Of a stretch of 64,000 nt of DNA, positions 43,160 to 52,316 are shown one piece after another (positions within the stretch are counted from its first letter, which is position 1; each line of letters opens with the position of its first letter). The stretch is from Sulfurimonadaceae bacterium (lineage in GTDB: Bacteria > Campylobacterota > Campylobacteria > Campylobacterales > Sulfurimonadaceae). The DNA lies in assembly GCA_028683835.1 (NCBI GenBank), contig JAQUHB010000004.1, forward strand, positions 47,944 through 111,943, given 5' to 3'. Below the pieces are notes generated by a model. That model did not search any database, had not been told where the DNA came from, and saw nothing but the letters and a program-made list of their open reading frames with translations. A program made the translations under genes and the position numbers.

Positions 43160-43465
43160 ATGTTTTACAGTTTTGAATTTTCTTTTTGGTATTTATTGCT
43201 AGGATCGATTCTTACTTATTTGGTTTGGGGGTTTATCGTCGCATTTGAGGTCATTCTTGGAATGAGCGGTTCAAAGGTGGGTATTGAGTGGCTGAAAAAA
43301 CGTCATACGTATAAAATGCTTTACAAAGAAGTCGCTGTTTTTTATCCTATGATCCTTGTTGGATATCTCTTTTTAGAGCTGATTCCGCATTATATTTTTC
43401 ATATGCAACCATTGGTAAAATTTGATCTAGATAAACTATTTCGGGAGTTGTATGATGAAGATTGA
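43160..43465 (+). CDS. Small membrane protein of unknown function
   Basis: A 101-residue protein with two predicted membrane helices (about 8-30 and 58-78), a basic loop between them (W-L-K-K-R-H-T-Y-K) and an acidic tail (E-L-Y-D-E-D). Not recognised. It has no clear ribosome site and its 3' end overlaps the next gene by 14 bases, so the two are coupled. It starts a run of overlapping genes that reaches the VWA protein. Confidence 0.7.
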   Translation: MFYSFEFSFWYLLLGSILTYLVWGFIVAFEVILGMSGSKVGIEWLKKRHTYKMLYKEVAVFYPMILVGYLFLELIPHYIFHMQPLVKFDLDKLFRELYDED

Positions 43466-43844
43466 GAAACAAGAACTTGTAAAATCGCCTTTGTCTAAAG
43501 AAACATTGAAACTCGCACAATCGTTATACAGTACTTATATACAGAGTGATAGAGAATCTTTGATGAATATCCCGTGCAGTAAACTCTACCATCTCTTTGG
43601 ACTGAGTGATACTCCCTTTTCGAGTACTAAACTTCTTGAAATCTTTGATGATTTAAATGAGCCGATTATGGTGCATAATTTTTTTTATAAAGGAAAGAAA
43701 TATCCTGATATCGTTCTTACCTTTTGTGAATATGAAAAGGTGTATAAGGATGGTATGAAATATTTACTTATCAAATTAAACGAGATGTATCTCGAGGCTA
43801 TGAAGAACTATATGCTTCATCCTTTTTTAGAGATGAAACACTAA
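43452..43844 (+). CDS. Conserved-looking soluble protein of unknown function
   Basis: A 130-residue protein rich in charged and aromatic residues, without a signal or membrane segment. It appears mostly helical, ending E-M-Y-L-E-A-M-K-N-Y-M-L. No motif is recognised. It lies 13 bases before the exonuclease gene. Confidence 0.65.
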   Translation: MMKIEKQELVKSPLSKETLKLAQSLYSTYIQSDRESLMNIPCSKLYHLFGLSDTPFSSTKLLEIFDDLNEPIMVHNFFYKGKKYPDIVLTFCEYEKVYKDGMKYLLIKLNEMYLEAMKNYMLHPFLEMKH

Positions 43845-43857
43845 TGAAAGAGGTTAA

Positions 43858-44598
43858 ATGGCAAAATATATAATTTTAGATACAGAAACAACGGGTGCGG
43901 GTGAAAATGACCGTATTATTCAGCTTGGATATATGGTACTTGGCGCTAAAGAGATAGAGGTACATAATGAGTTTTGCTCATCTGAAGTGCCTATCTCTTA
44001 CGGAGCGATGGAGGTACACAATATCACACCCGATATGATCGAAGGAAAGCCACAGTGTACTCAGACTGTAGCTTATAAAAGACTTCTTGAACTTAATACT
44101 CCAGATAACTACATCATCATCCACAACGCTGTTTTTGATATAGGAATGCTTGAAAAAGAGGGTTTTTCTCTCAATATGAAGCTCATCGACACTCTTCGCT
44201 GTGCCAGACATATCTACACAGAAGAAGAAGCGCATAGACTTCAGTATTTTCGCTATAAAATGGGACTTTATAAAGAGGAAAAAACAGAGGCTGACAAGCT
44301 CGGTATTGAGGTGAAAGCCCACGATGCCATAGGTGATGTTTTAACGTTAAAACTTTTTTTGACTGAGCTTCGAAAAACGGTTCAAGAAAAGTTTGCAGGT
44401 GAAAATCCTGTTGAGAAGATGGTAGCTTTGACAAAAGAACCGATCTTTGTAAAAACTTTCAGATTCGGAAAATACAAAGGCAAAGACCTCACCGATGTTG
44501 CTCATGAAGATGCAGGATATTTAAGATGGATGCTCAAATCGATGGACACGCTTGATGCGGATTTGAAATACTCGATAGAAAAAGTATTGGCAAATTAG
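43858..44598 (+). CDS. DnaQ/ExoX-type 3'-5' exonuclease
   Basis: A 246-residue cytoplasmic exonuclease of the DEDDh family. Exo I is I-L-D-T-E-T-T-G (Asp8, Glu10), Exo II is I-I-H-N-A-V-F-D-I, Exo III is H-D-A-I-G-D. The C-terminal part (about 195-246) has the F-G-K-Y-K-G-K segment of the small domain often appended to ExoX-like nucleases. AGAGG precedes the ATG. The next gene starts at the base after its stop, so they form one unit with the BRCT-like protein. Confidence 0.88.
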   Translation: MAKYIILDTETTGAGENDRIIQLGYMVLGAKEIEVHNEFCSSEVPISYGAMEVHNITPDMIEGKPQCTQTVAYKRLLELNTPDNYIIIHNAVFDIGMLEKEGFSLNMKLIDTLRCARHIYTEEEAHRLQYFRYKMGLYKEEKTEADKLGIEVKAHDAIGDVLTLKLFLTELRKTVQEKFAGENPVEKMVALTKEPIFVKTFRFGKYKGKDLTDVAHEDAGYLRWMLKSMDTLDADLKYSIEKVLAN

Positions 44599-45948
44599 AT
44601 GAGAGAGATGACGTTAGAAGGGTTGAAAAATAAAAAGATTCTTCTTTTTGGAAAACCAAGAGCTTTCAATCATGAAGAGTTTCTTTACCAGATACAAGAG
44701 TGTAAGATAGAGCTTGTAGGTCAATATAATGAAAACGTAGCATTCATAGTGGAGGGAAAGCTCATAACTCCTTATGAACAAAATGATTTTGATGCCCTTT
44801 ATGAAGCGGGTTTAAAAGAGAAGTTCATTACCATCAATGAGCTTGAAAATCTGCTGATAAAAAACATTGATGAAGATGCACTTTTAATGAGTCTCAAACT
44901 CTCTCATGACAAAGAAAGACTTTTTGCGTATATAAAAAACTCACAAATCAATGACACACTTTTTTTAAAACTTATCAAGCTGTACGACTGGCAAAATGAA
45001 GGTTTTTTTGACAATGATGAAAACCGTGATGTTACGGCGGCACTGATTTCGAGATTTTATGAGAATATTGAGAGAAATCATAACGTGCAGTATGCGACTT
45101 TGGGCTTGATGCATCTTGTAGAGCAAAGTAACAACAGTGATCTTATAGAGGTGATCACAGGTTTAGAACCACTTAAAAAAGGGGTTTCAAATCAAAGTTT
45201 ATACGCGATACTTCTTTCAATCTCTAAAAATAAAAACACTCCAGATGTGGTTTTAAAGATGCTTTTGAAAAATGGCAGTTTGGAGATAAAAAAGATCATT
45301 GCCTTGCGTGAAGGGCTAGATAAAAGTTTGCAAACTATCCTCTTTTCTTTGAACGAGGTCATTATAAATGAAGCCCTTTGTGAAAATGCAGATCTTGATG
45401 AAACTTTGGTGACAAAACTTCAAGAAATTTTTCCTGAAATAATCGCTGAACATATCAAGCTTAATGACGCTTTGTTTGATCTTTTTTTACCAAAAACTCC
45501 CAACTCCTTGGCTAATAATAGAAGCCTTACATGTAAGATGCAAGAGACACTTTTAGCGCTTGCTAACAAAGAAACGATACTCACTTTATGTGAAAATCAA
45601 ACTCTTTGTGAAGAAGTCGCACAGATGATACTTTCACTTGGCGATGATGAGCTCAATATTGCACTTTTTTCAAATACAGTAGTAAAAGAGCAAACGCTTC
45701 GCGAGGCATATTTGGATGAAAAAAATCATCTTTCTCTAGCACAAAATCCAAAAACACCTGTAGATATTTTGCAAATACTTGTAAATTCTAAAGAACTCGA
45801 AGTTTTAAAAGCTTTGTGTAAAAATCCAAGAACTCCCGTAGAATTGCTTTATGAACTTAGACTTGACCAAAGACTTGATCGTTTAGTAAGTGAAAATGAG
45901 GCTTTTGGAAACCATATAAAAACAGAAAATATAGGATGGCAGAGTTGA
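44599..45948 (+). CDS. BRCT-like N-terminus plus LRV/HEAT-like repeat protein (unknown function)
   Basis: A 449-residue soluble protein. Residues about 8-85 follow a BRCT-like pattern (K-K-I-L-L-F-G-K-P, F-I-V-E-G-K, F-I-T-I-N-E-L-E-N-L-L). The rest is helical repeats; the last are of the variant leucine-rich type: L-A-Q-N-P-K-T-P-V-D-I-L near 380 and L-C-K-N-P-R-T-P-V-E-L-L near 405. Such repeats bind proteins or nucleic acid. Its start abuts the exonuclease stop and its end overlaps the MoxR gene by 13 bases. An exact palindrome copy encodes L-T-C-K near residue 312. Function unknown; a scaffold for its neighbours is plausible. Confidence 0.72.
   Translation: MREMTLEGLKNKKILLFGKPRAFNHEEFLYQIQECKIELVGQYNENVAFIVEGKLITPYEQNDFDALYEAGLKEKFITINELENLLIKNIDEDALLMSLKLSHDKERLFAYIKNSQINDTLFLKLIKLYDWQNEGFFDNDENRDVTAALISRFYENIERNHNVQYATLGLMHLVEQSNNSDLIEVITGLEPLKKGVSNQSLYAILLSISKNKNTPDVVLKMLLKNGSLEIKKIIALREGLDKSLQTILFSLNEVIINEALCENADLDETLVTKLQEIFPEIIAEHIKLNDALFDLFLPKTPNSLANNRSLTCKMQETLLALANKETILTLCENQTLCEEVAQMILSLGDDELNIALFSNTVVKEQTLREAYLDEKNHLSLAQNPKTPVDILQILVNSKELEVLKALCKNPRTPVELLYELRLDQRLDRLVSENEAFGNHIKTENIGWQS
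45526..45537. repeat. Iterated palindrome CTTACATGTAAG, copy in the repeat-protein gene
   Basis: Exact 12-base copy, read as L-T-C-K. Confidence 0.8.
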
Positions 45949-46934
45949 GAGCAAGTGAGATAAAAAGCGCGATAGAAGCGATGATAGAGCAAAAGATTCC
46001 AACTTTTCTTTGGGGCGCTCCAGGGATTGGAAAATCTTCCATTATCAGACAGATCGCCGATGAAAATAAAATGGGATTTGTGGACTTGCGTCTTTCCCTG
46101 ATGGACCCAACAGACTTAAAAGGGATACCTTTTTACGACAAGCACGAACATACAGCAGTTTGGGCTTCTCCCTCATTTTTGCCGCGTGAGGGAAGCGGAA
46201 TTTTGTTTTTGGATGAGTTGAACTCCGCGCCTCCTGCGGTTCAGGCCTCGGCATATCAGCTGATCTTAGATAGAAAAGTGGGCGAGTATGAACTGCCTGA
46301 GGGCTGGGCGATAGTCGCAGCTGGAAATCGTGAGAGCGATAGAGGTGTGGTTTATAGAATGCCTTCCCCTTTGGCTAATCGTTTTGTGCATTTGGACATG
46401 GGTGTGGATGTTGATGATTATAAATCGTGGGCATATAAAACTCTTATTGATGAGCGCATTATCGCTTACATCGGCTACAAAAATGAGAATCTTTTTACCT
46501 TTGATGCGACAAAAAATGAGAAGAGTTTTGCAACACCGAGAAGTTGGGAATTTGTGGACAAACTCCTCAAATCAAGCATTAGTGAACAATTGTTAATGAA
46601 TACAATAGGGGGTGCAGTCGGGCATGACATCGCTGTGGATTTCCTCAGTTTTTGTAAAGTAGTAAGTCGTCTTCCAGATATCGAAGTAATTTTACAAACA
46701 GGCAAGGGTGAGTATCCAAGTGATGTCGATGTTCTTTATGCACTTAGTGCGGGACTTGTCAGTAAAACACTTCATAATCCAGAGTATCTTGAAAATCTTT
46801 TGGGTTATACGATTGAACTTCAAAGCGAGTTCGCCGTGATGATAGTCCAAGAACTCCAAAGAAACGGCGTAAGAATGGAACACTCAGAGGTGTTTAAAAT
46901 CTGGGTGAGAAAGTTTAGTTACCTGCTCTCATGA
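45936..46934 (+). CDS. MoxR-family AAA+ ATPase
   Basis: A 332-residue ATPase. Walker A is G27-A-P-G-I-G-K-S, Walker B is I-L-F-L-D-E-L-N near residue 88, followed by A-S-A-Y-Q-L-I-L-D-R-K-V-G and sensor N in A-A-G-N-R-E-S-D-R-G. MoxR ATPases act with VWA proteins as chaperones that assemble or remodel partners. The gene overlaps the repeat-protein gene before it and the VWA gene after it (ATGA), so all are made together. Confidence 0.93.
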   Translation: MAELRASEIKSAIEAMIEQKIPTFLWGAPGIGKSSIIRQIADENKMGFVDLRLSLMDPTDLKGIPFYDKHEHTAVWASPSFLPREGSGILFLDELNSAPPAVQASAYQLILDRKVGEYELPEGWAIVAAGNRESDRGVVYRMPSPLANRFVHLDMGVDVDDYKSWAYKTLIDERIIAYIGYKNENLFTFDATKNEKSFATPRSWEFVDKLLKSSISEQLLMNTIGGAVGHDIAVDFLSFCKVVSRLPDIEVILQTGKGEYPSDVDVLYALSAGLVSKTLHNPEYLENLLGYTIELQSEFAVMIVQELQRNGVRMEHSEVFKIWVRKFSYLLS

Positions 46935-48097
46935 ATCTAAACGTTTTACAGACAAAAATCTCACAAGCCAAAGCTAAACTGCTTGTGGATTATCCCTATT
47001 TTGGAACACTTGCAAGCCGTTTGGAGCTTGTAAAAAACGATAACATCGGTGCGTTTTTAAGTGATGGTTTGAGACTTGAATATAATGATGAGTATCTTGC
47101 ACATTTAGAGATAAGCGAGTTGGAATTTGCCCTTAGTAACGGCGTGATGCACACGGTTTTAGCACATCAAAACCGTAAAAACTCTCGTTATGGGTGGCTT
47201 TGGCAACTTGCAACTGATTATGCTATCAATGCGATGCTCGTCGAGAATGGACTTGATAAACCTTTTGGTGTCAACTACGACCCGCGCTTTGATGGACTGT
47301 ACGCCGAAGAGATTTATGAGATACTCAAAGATGAGATCAAAAACGAAGAGTTTAGTGACGATGATAGTGATGAAACTGGATTCAATGAAAATAATCAGCG
47401 TCAAAACAACAAGCAAAACAATCCGAAATCAGATGATAAAAAAGATGAAAATGCTCCAAAAATGGAGGTAGAAAATGTGGTCGATGAAGAACTGTTTTCA
47501 CAGATAAATGAAAAACTTTTACAAGATGAAAAGAGTCGTGGAGATTTGCCTCTTGGAATGGAGCGTTTCTTTGAAATTGAGCTTACATCTAAGCTTGACT
47601 GGAGAGAAGAATTGGCTCACGCGATAGATAGATTCTATAGAGATGATTACAGAGTTTTACCACCATCTAAAAAACTGCTTTATCTTGGGACATATTTGCC
47701 CTCACTGACTAGTAACCGTTTTAAATTCACCATCGCCATCGATAGTTCCGGTTCTGTAGATGAGGTGCTTTTGGGGAGTTTTATGAGTGAGATTTGCTCC
47801 ATTATGCTAAGCATCTCAAACTATGAGATCGACATACTTGTCGCAGATGCCGCAGTACAATCACATGAGACTTTTTATGAGGGAGATGAGTTGAGTTACT
47901 CTTTAAAAGGTGGAGGTGGAACAGATTTTCGCCCCACGTTTGAGTATATAAATCTTCATCTTTATGATACTTCTTTGCTTGTATATTTCACGGATTTAGA
48001 GGGACTTTTTCCAAGTAAAGAACCGCGTTATGAAGTGGTTTGGGTCTCGCCAAAAGAGGGGGATGTTCCCTTTGGTCGTTTAATTGTTTTAGATTAG
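46931..48097 (+). CDS. VWA-domain protein with degenerate peptidase-like N-terminus (DUF2201/COG3864-like)
   Basis: A 388-residue soluble protein. The N-terminal part resembles DUF2201 peptidase-related proteins (W-Q-L-A-T-D-Y-A-I-N, Y-A-E-E-I-Y-E-I-L). The usual H-E-x-x-H is replaced by N70-G-V-M-H74-T-V-L-A-H79, so the first His and the Glu are lost. An acidic, N/K-rich linker (about 137-180) follows. The C-terminal VWA domain has a MIDAS D-S-S-G-S near 273, then G-G-T-D and F-T-D-L. It is the likely partner of the MoxR ATPase, whose stop it overlaps. It overlaps the convergent next gene by four bases. Confidence 0.85.
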   Translation: MNLNVLQTKISQAKAKLLVDYPYFGTLASRLELVKNDNIGAFLSDGLRLEYNDEYLAHLEISELEFALSNGVMHTVLAHQNRKNSRYGWLWQLATDYAINAMLVENGLDKPFGVNYDPRFDGLYAEEIYEILKDEIKNEEFSDDDSDETGFNENNQRQNNKQNNPKSDDKKDENAPKMEVENVVDEELFSQINEKLLQDEKSRGDLPLGMERFFEIELTSKLDWREELAHAIDRFYRDDYRVLPPSKKLLYLGTYLPSLTSNRFKFTIAIDSSGSVDEVLLGSFMSEICSIMLSISNYEIDILVADAAVQSHETFYEGDELSYSLKGGGGTDFRPTFEYINLHLYDTSLLVYFTDLEGLFPSKEPRYEVVWVSPKEGDVPFGRLIVLD

Positions 48098-49335
48098 TCC
48101 GAGACTATCTGATTTCTTCCGTTATTTTTGGCATTATATAAAAACATATCTGCAGTATTTATCGTTTCTTCCAAGCTGTCCTCGGCTGATGTGACAACAC
48201 CGATGGAAACGGTAAAAGAGATCTGTTTGTCAAGATCTTTGATGAAAGAGTTTTCTACCTTTTTTCTTATTAATTCAAGTTTTTCTTTAATGGCGTGAGA
48301 GCTCATATCTTTTAAAATGATACAAAACTCTTCACCGCCAAATCGCGCGACGATATCTTTTGCATCTACGCTGGTGGTAAGTATTTGGGAAAGATTGACA
48401 ATGGCTTTGTCTCCGGTTTCATGTCCGTAAGTGTCATTGATCTTTTTGAAGTTATCTATATCTATCATAGCGACGCCGAAATTTTGTCCACTTTGTTTGG
48501 CTTCTTGAAAATACTCCTGAGTATTTGCATAGAAATATCTGCGATTATAGACACCTGTCAAAAAGTCTCTATTTGCATTATTTGTTATTTTTTCTATGTT
48601 TTCCAAAGCTTCGATGGTATTATTGAGACGGCAGATAAACTCCTCTTTTGAAAAAGGTTTGTATATATAGTCATTTGCTCCGTTTTTTAGAAAAAGTGCT
48701 GTGACCTCTTCATCCTGATTGGAGGAGATTGTAATGATACTAAGATCATTTTTAGAGTATTGTTTTCTGATCTCTTTTGTTAGTTCAAGTCCATCCATAA
48801 CAGGCATAAAATAGTCTACAAGGACAATTTTTATATCTGGATTCGCTTGTAGCATGGCAAGAGCTTCTTCCCCGTGCGCTACAGTAATGACTTGAAAAAA
48901 CATATTTTTTATCATCTTTTGCATTTGATTGCGAAATATTAAAGAATCATCAACGATAAGGACTTTATGTTTTTGATTGTCATAAAGTCTTTTGATCGTG
49001 GAGATAATATACTCAATTGAGCTGATGCCATCTTTTTTAATATAATCTATAATATCTTTTTGGATCAGTTTCTTTCGTAATTCTTTATCTACAATAGCAC
49101 TTAAAATTATGGATGGAAGTTCACGTTCAAGAGCATATTCTACGACTTCGCCGTTGGGAGCATCAGGAAGATTAAGATCAAGCAGTGCTAAAAAATAGGT
49201 ATATTTTTTGATGAAGAGTTTTGCTTCTTGAAGGCTGTAAGCGATATCTATCTCGAAATCCAGTTCATTACTCATCTTCATTGCGATGAGTTTTGCCAGT
49301 GCTTTGTTATCTTCTACGATTAAAATTCTATGCAT
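48094..49335 (-). CDS. REC-REC-GGDEF diguanylate cyclase response regulator
   Basis: A 413-residue cytoplasmic protein that probably makes cyclic di-GMP when phosphorylated. REC1 (about 1-115) has D-L-N-L-P, REC2 (about 124-240) has V-D-Y-F-M-P, and the C-terminal GGDEF domain has the active G-G-E-E-F. The I-site five residues upstream reads D-A-K-D in place of R-x-x-D, so product inhibition is probably absent. This resembles PleD in layout. GGAG precedes the ATG. A sensor cyclase gene diverges from it. Confidence 0.9.
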   Translation of the reverse strand: MHRILIVEDNKALAKLIAMKMSNELDFEIDIAYSLQEAKLFIKKYTYFLALLDLNLPDAPNGEVVEYALERELPSIILSAIVDKELRKKLIQKDIIDYIKKDGISSIEYIISTIKRLYDNQKHKVLIVDDSLIFRNQMQKMIKNMFFQVITVAHGEEALAMLQANPDIKIVLVDYFMPVMDGLELTKEIRKQYSKNDLSIITISSNQDEEVTALFLKNGANDYIYKPFSKEEFICRLNNTIEALENIEKITNNANRDFLTGVYNRRYFYANTQEYFQEAKQSGQNFGVAMIDIDNFKKINDTYGHETGDKAIVNLSQILTTSVDAKDIVARFGGEEFCIILKDMSSHAIKEKLELIRKKVENSFIKDLDKQISFTVSIGVVTSAEDSLEETINTADMFLYNAKNNGRNQIVSD

Positions 49336-49441
49336 CTATTTTCTCCAAATACCAAATGAATGATTTTATCTTTATAAACATAATAATCTTCTATTTATGG
49401 ACTTTTATGTAAAATACAAGAGTGATCAAGGAGTTTTTTTA

Positions 49442-52306
49442 TTGAGTAAAATTATTAAATTAGTCTATTTTACTTTATTCTTTTCCATACTCGTAGCAGT
49501 TGTATATGTATCAAATATCTATAAGGATGAGCTGATACAAGAAAAAGAAAAGGAATATTTCACTTCAAATACAGAGCAACTCAATAGACAAATAAATAAG
49601 TTGATTTCCGATAAAAAAGCAAGTCAGCTCATGATGCTTCAACAACTTGTTGCAGATCATAAAGTACTGCAGCTGATAAACATAAAGCAATTCGATTCAA
49701 ACTCATATAAATATATATTTCAAAAACTACAGCTTTATGGTGATATCAAAGGTTCCCGTGTACAGTTTATAAGTGCAAACGGAGTTAGTTTATCTAGAAG
49801 TTGGGATTCTGTAACAGGTGATAATCTAGTTAATATCCGTCAAGATGTAGCGAGCATGATAAAATCTCCTAGAATTATCAGCAGCATCAGTATTGGAAAA
49901 TACAATATGACTTTCAAGACTATGATGCCTATTTTTAATAGTGAAAATAGTTTTATAGGCTCTATCGAACTGATCTCAACTTTTGATTCTATGGTCGAGG
50001 AACTAAAACATTTTGGCTATAACTCTCTTGTTCTAGTTGATAAGCAGTATAAAAAGCAGATCACTTATCCAATCACGAAAACATTCATAGGTGATTATTA
50101 CGTAGCAAATACAAATGCCGATAAACAGATGCTACAATTCATCAAAAGCAAAGGTGCAGAACATTTTATCTCTCCTTATTATAGTTATGTCATAGATAAA
50201 AACACAGCTGTTTTTAATTATGCCTTATTTGATGAAAAAGAAGTTTTTCTTGGAAATATCTTGCTCGCAAAGGATATCTCATCTTTCCGTGATTCTAAAA
50301 TTGAACCAATAAAGAGTGATGTGCAAGGATTACTGGTGATTTTTATCATATTCATCAGCTTAGGCTTTTATGTTCTTGGAAACAATTATAATCTTCATCT
50401 GAAAATAGATAGACTATTGTTTTTCTCCTTTAGCATCTTTATCCTTATCTATCTTTTCTATTTTCTGGGTGTATATTTTTATTATCATGAGCAGGAAAAT
50501 TCTTATAGATACTCATATAATGAATCTGTAAAAGTTGATTTTGAAAATATTTCTAACAAATATTCTGATATTGCAGAGATAATGTTTAAGCTTGAAATCG
50601 AAAATGTTAAGATCTTTGAAATTTTGAAAAAAGCTCAAGATCCAAGTAAAAAAGATGAAGCCAGAGAAGAGTTATATGAACAGTTAAAAGATAAATATGA
50701 ACAAAATAAACTTTACGGTGTAAGACAGCTTCACTTTCATCTCTCAAATAATGAAAGTTTTTTAAGAATGCATAAGCCTAATATATATGGCGATAACCTA
50801 ACAAAGAGTAGACCGACAGTTCGTTGGGTGAATGAACATCATCAAAGGATTGATGGATTTGAGGAAGGAAAAATTTATAGTGGATTTAGGCATATTTTCC
50901 CTCTTTTTTACCAATATGACTCATCCAATAAATTTTATATGGGAAGTGTTGAGATCTCATTTAGCTCTTTTTCTTTTATAAAAAATCTTGCTAACACAGA
51001 TGGATGTCAAGGTAGTTTTTTAGTCAAATCAGATATTGTCAATTCAACACTTTTTACAAGTCAAAAGTCCAACTATGAAAATTCCATATATGCGGGTTGG
51101 TCTTTTGATAAAGCAGTGAGAGAAAAGTTAAGAAATCTTTCTATTGATGCGGATATTTCTTTGATAGGTTCACAAAAGTATGCTTATATAGAAGAAAAAA
51201 TTGATAAGGGAGAAGTATTTTCTATCAGTGATAAAAATGAAAATTATCTTTTTACGTTTATTCCTTTAAAAAATCCCATTACCAACGAAGTGGTTGCAAT
51301 CTTTATTTTGCAAAAAAATAATGCAATATTTTTGAATATGCAAAATAGTAAACGAATCGCTTATCTTCTTGGTTTTATCCTTCTTTTGTTTGTGTTTATG
51401 TACATGTACAAAGAGATTAGTCTTAAAAAAGAGTATAAATTATTGCTTCGTAAAACCCAGCGTATTTTAGATGCACAAGATTCTATATTACTAATTATGA
51501 ATAAAGATGAGATTTTAGAAGTGAATAAAAAGTTTTTGGATTTCTTTGGGTATGCCTCACTTGCGATATTTAAACTTCATGACAGAGATATTTCAGAAAA
51601 ATTTTTGGATGATGAAAGATGTTTTCATATAAAAAACATCGAAAATAAAAGAGACTGGATAGAAAAACTTGCTAGTATTGACTCTAAAGATAAAATCGTC
51701 TCAATGATGGATAAAAAGGGAGATGTATATTATTTTTCAATACAAGAAAATAAAATGGAAGATAATTATCTTTTGGAGCTTTCGGACATCAGTGACACAA
51801 TGAAAGAAAAATTCCGTTTTATCGATAAAGCATATACCGATTCCTTGACAGGCGCATATAATCGTGAGTATTTCAATGCGAGTAATGAAACAATAATCAA
51901 CTCCACACACAATGGTTTGCATCTGGGAATTATCTTTTGTGATATCGATTTGTTTAAAAATGTAAATGATACATATGGACATGATGTCGGTGATCAAGTT
52001 TTAAAACAGATAGTACAGATTATGCGGAAAACTATAAGAGTAGATGATCTTATCGTCCGTTGGGGCGGTGAGGAGTTTGTGATATTTTTAAACATTGATT
52101 CTATGGATATATTGATAAAAATTGCAAACAATATAAGAGAAGCTATCGAGTCTGAAGTATTCGATAATGTTGAAAAGATTACATGTAGTTTTGGACTTAG
52201 CATCTATAATAAGGATGAAGATATATATGAAGCTATAAAAAGAGCAGATGAGGCCCTCTATGAAGCTAAAAGAAGTGGACGAAACAGAGTGAACTTTAAA
52301 TCTTAA
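49442..52306 (+). CDS. Membrane-bound diguanylate cyclase with two periplasmic sensor regions
   Basis: A 954-residue inner-membrane protein. Helices near 5-25, about 295-315, about 327-350 and about 640-660 frame two large periplasmic regions, both Cache-like in length and charge. A PAS-like region (about 680-780) and GGDEF follow, with active G-G-E-E-F near 875 and an intact I-site R-V-D-D five residues before it. I chose the TTG at 49442 because AAGGAG lies eight bases upstream; an ATG at 49397 has no ribosome site. It is divergent from the REC-REC-GGDEF gene. Confidence 0.85.
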   Translation: MSKIIKLVYFTLFFSILVAVVYVSNIYKDELIQEKEKEYFTSNTEQLNRQINKLISDKKASQLMMLQQLVADHKVLQLINIKQFDSNSYKYIFQKLQLYGDIKGSRVQFISANGVSLSRSWDSVTGDNLVNIRQDVASMIKSPRIISSISIGKYNMTFKTMMPIFNSENSFIGSIELISTFDSMVEELKHFGYNSLVLVDKQYKKQITYPITKTFIGDYYVANTNADKQMLQFIKSKGAEHFISPYYSYVIDKNTAVFNYALFDEKEVFLGNILLAKDISSFRDSKIEPIKSDVQGLLVIFIIFISLGFYVLGNNYNLHLKIDRLLFFSFSIFILIYLFYFLGVYFYYHEQENSYRYSYNESVKVDFENISNKYSDIAEIMFKLEIENVKIFEILKKAQDPSKKDEAREELYEQLKDKYEQNKLYGVRQLHFHLSNNESFLRMHKPNIYGDNLTKSRPTVRWVNEHHQRIDGFEEGKIYSGFRHIFPLFYQYDSSNKFYMGSVEISFSSFSFIKNLANTDGCQGSFLVKSDIVNSTLFTSQKSNYENSIYAGWSFDKAVREKLRNLSIDADISLIGSQKYAYIEEKIDKGEVFSISDKNENYLFTFIPLKNPITNEVVAIFILQKNNAIFLNMQNSKRIAYLLGFILLLFVFMYMYKEISLKKEYKLLLRKTQRILDAQDSILLIMNKDEILEVNKKFLDFFGYASLAIFKLHDRDISEKFLDDERCFHIKNIENKRDWIEKLASIDSKDKIVSMMDKKGDVYYFSIQENKMEDNYLLELSDISDTMKEKFRFIDKAYTDSLTGAYNREYFNASNETIINSTHNGLHLGIIFCDIDLFKNVNDTYGHDVGDQVLKQIVQIMRKTIRVDDLIVRWGGEEFVIFLNIDSMDILIKIANNIREAIESEVFDNVEKITCSFGLSIYNKDEDIYEAIKRADEALYEAKRSGRNRVNFKS

Positions 52307-52316
52307 GGAGAAGAAT

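Noticed and set aside
49397..49441. ATG at 49397 as start of the membrane cyclase
   Set aside because: No ribosome site precedes it, while AAGGAG stands eight bases before the in-frame TTG at 49442.
51401..51408. TACATGTA core in the membrane cyclase gene
   Set aside because: It is read as Y-M-Y in a membrane helix, not as L-H-V or L-T-C-K, and the flanks differ.
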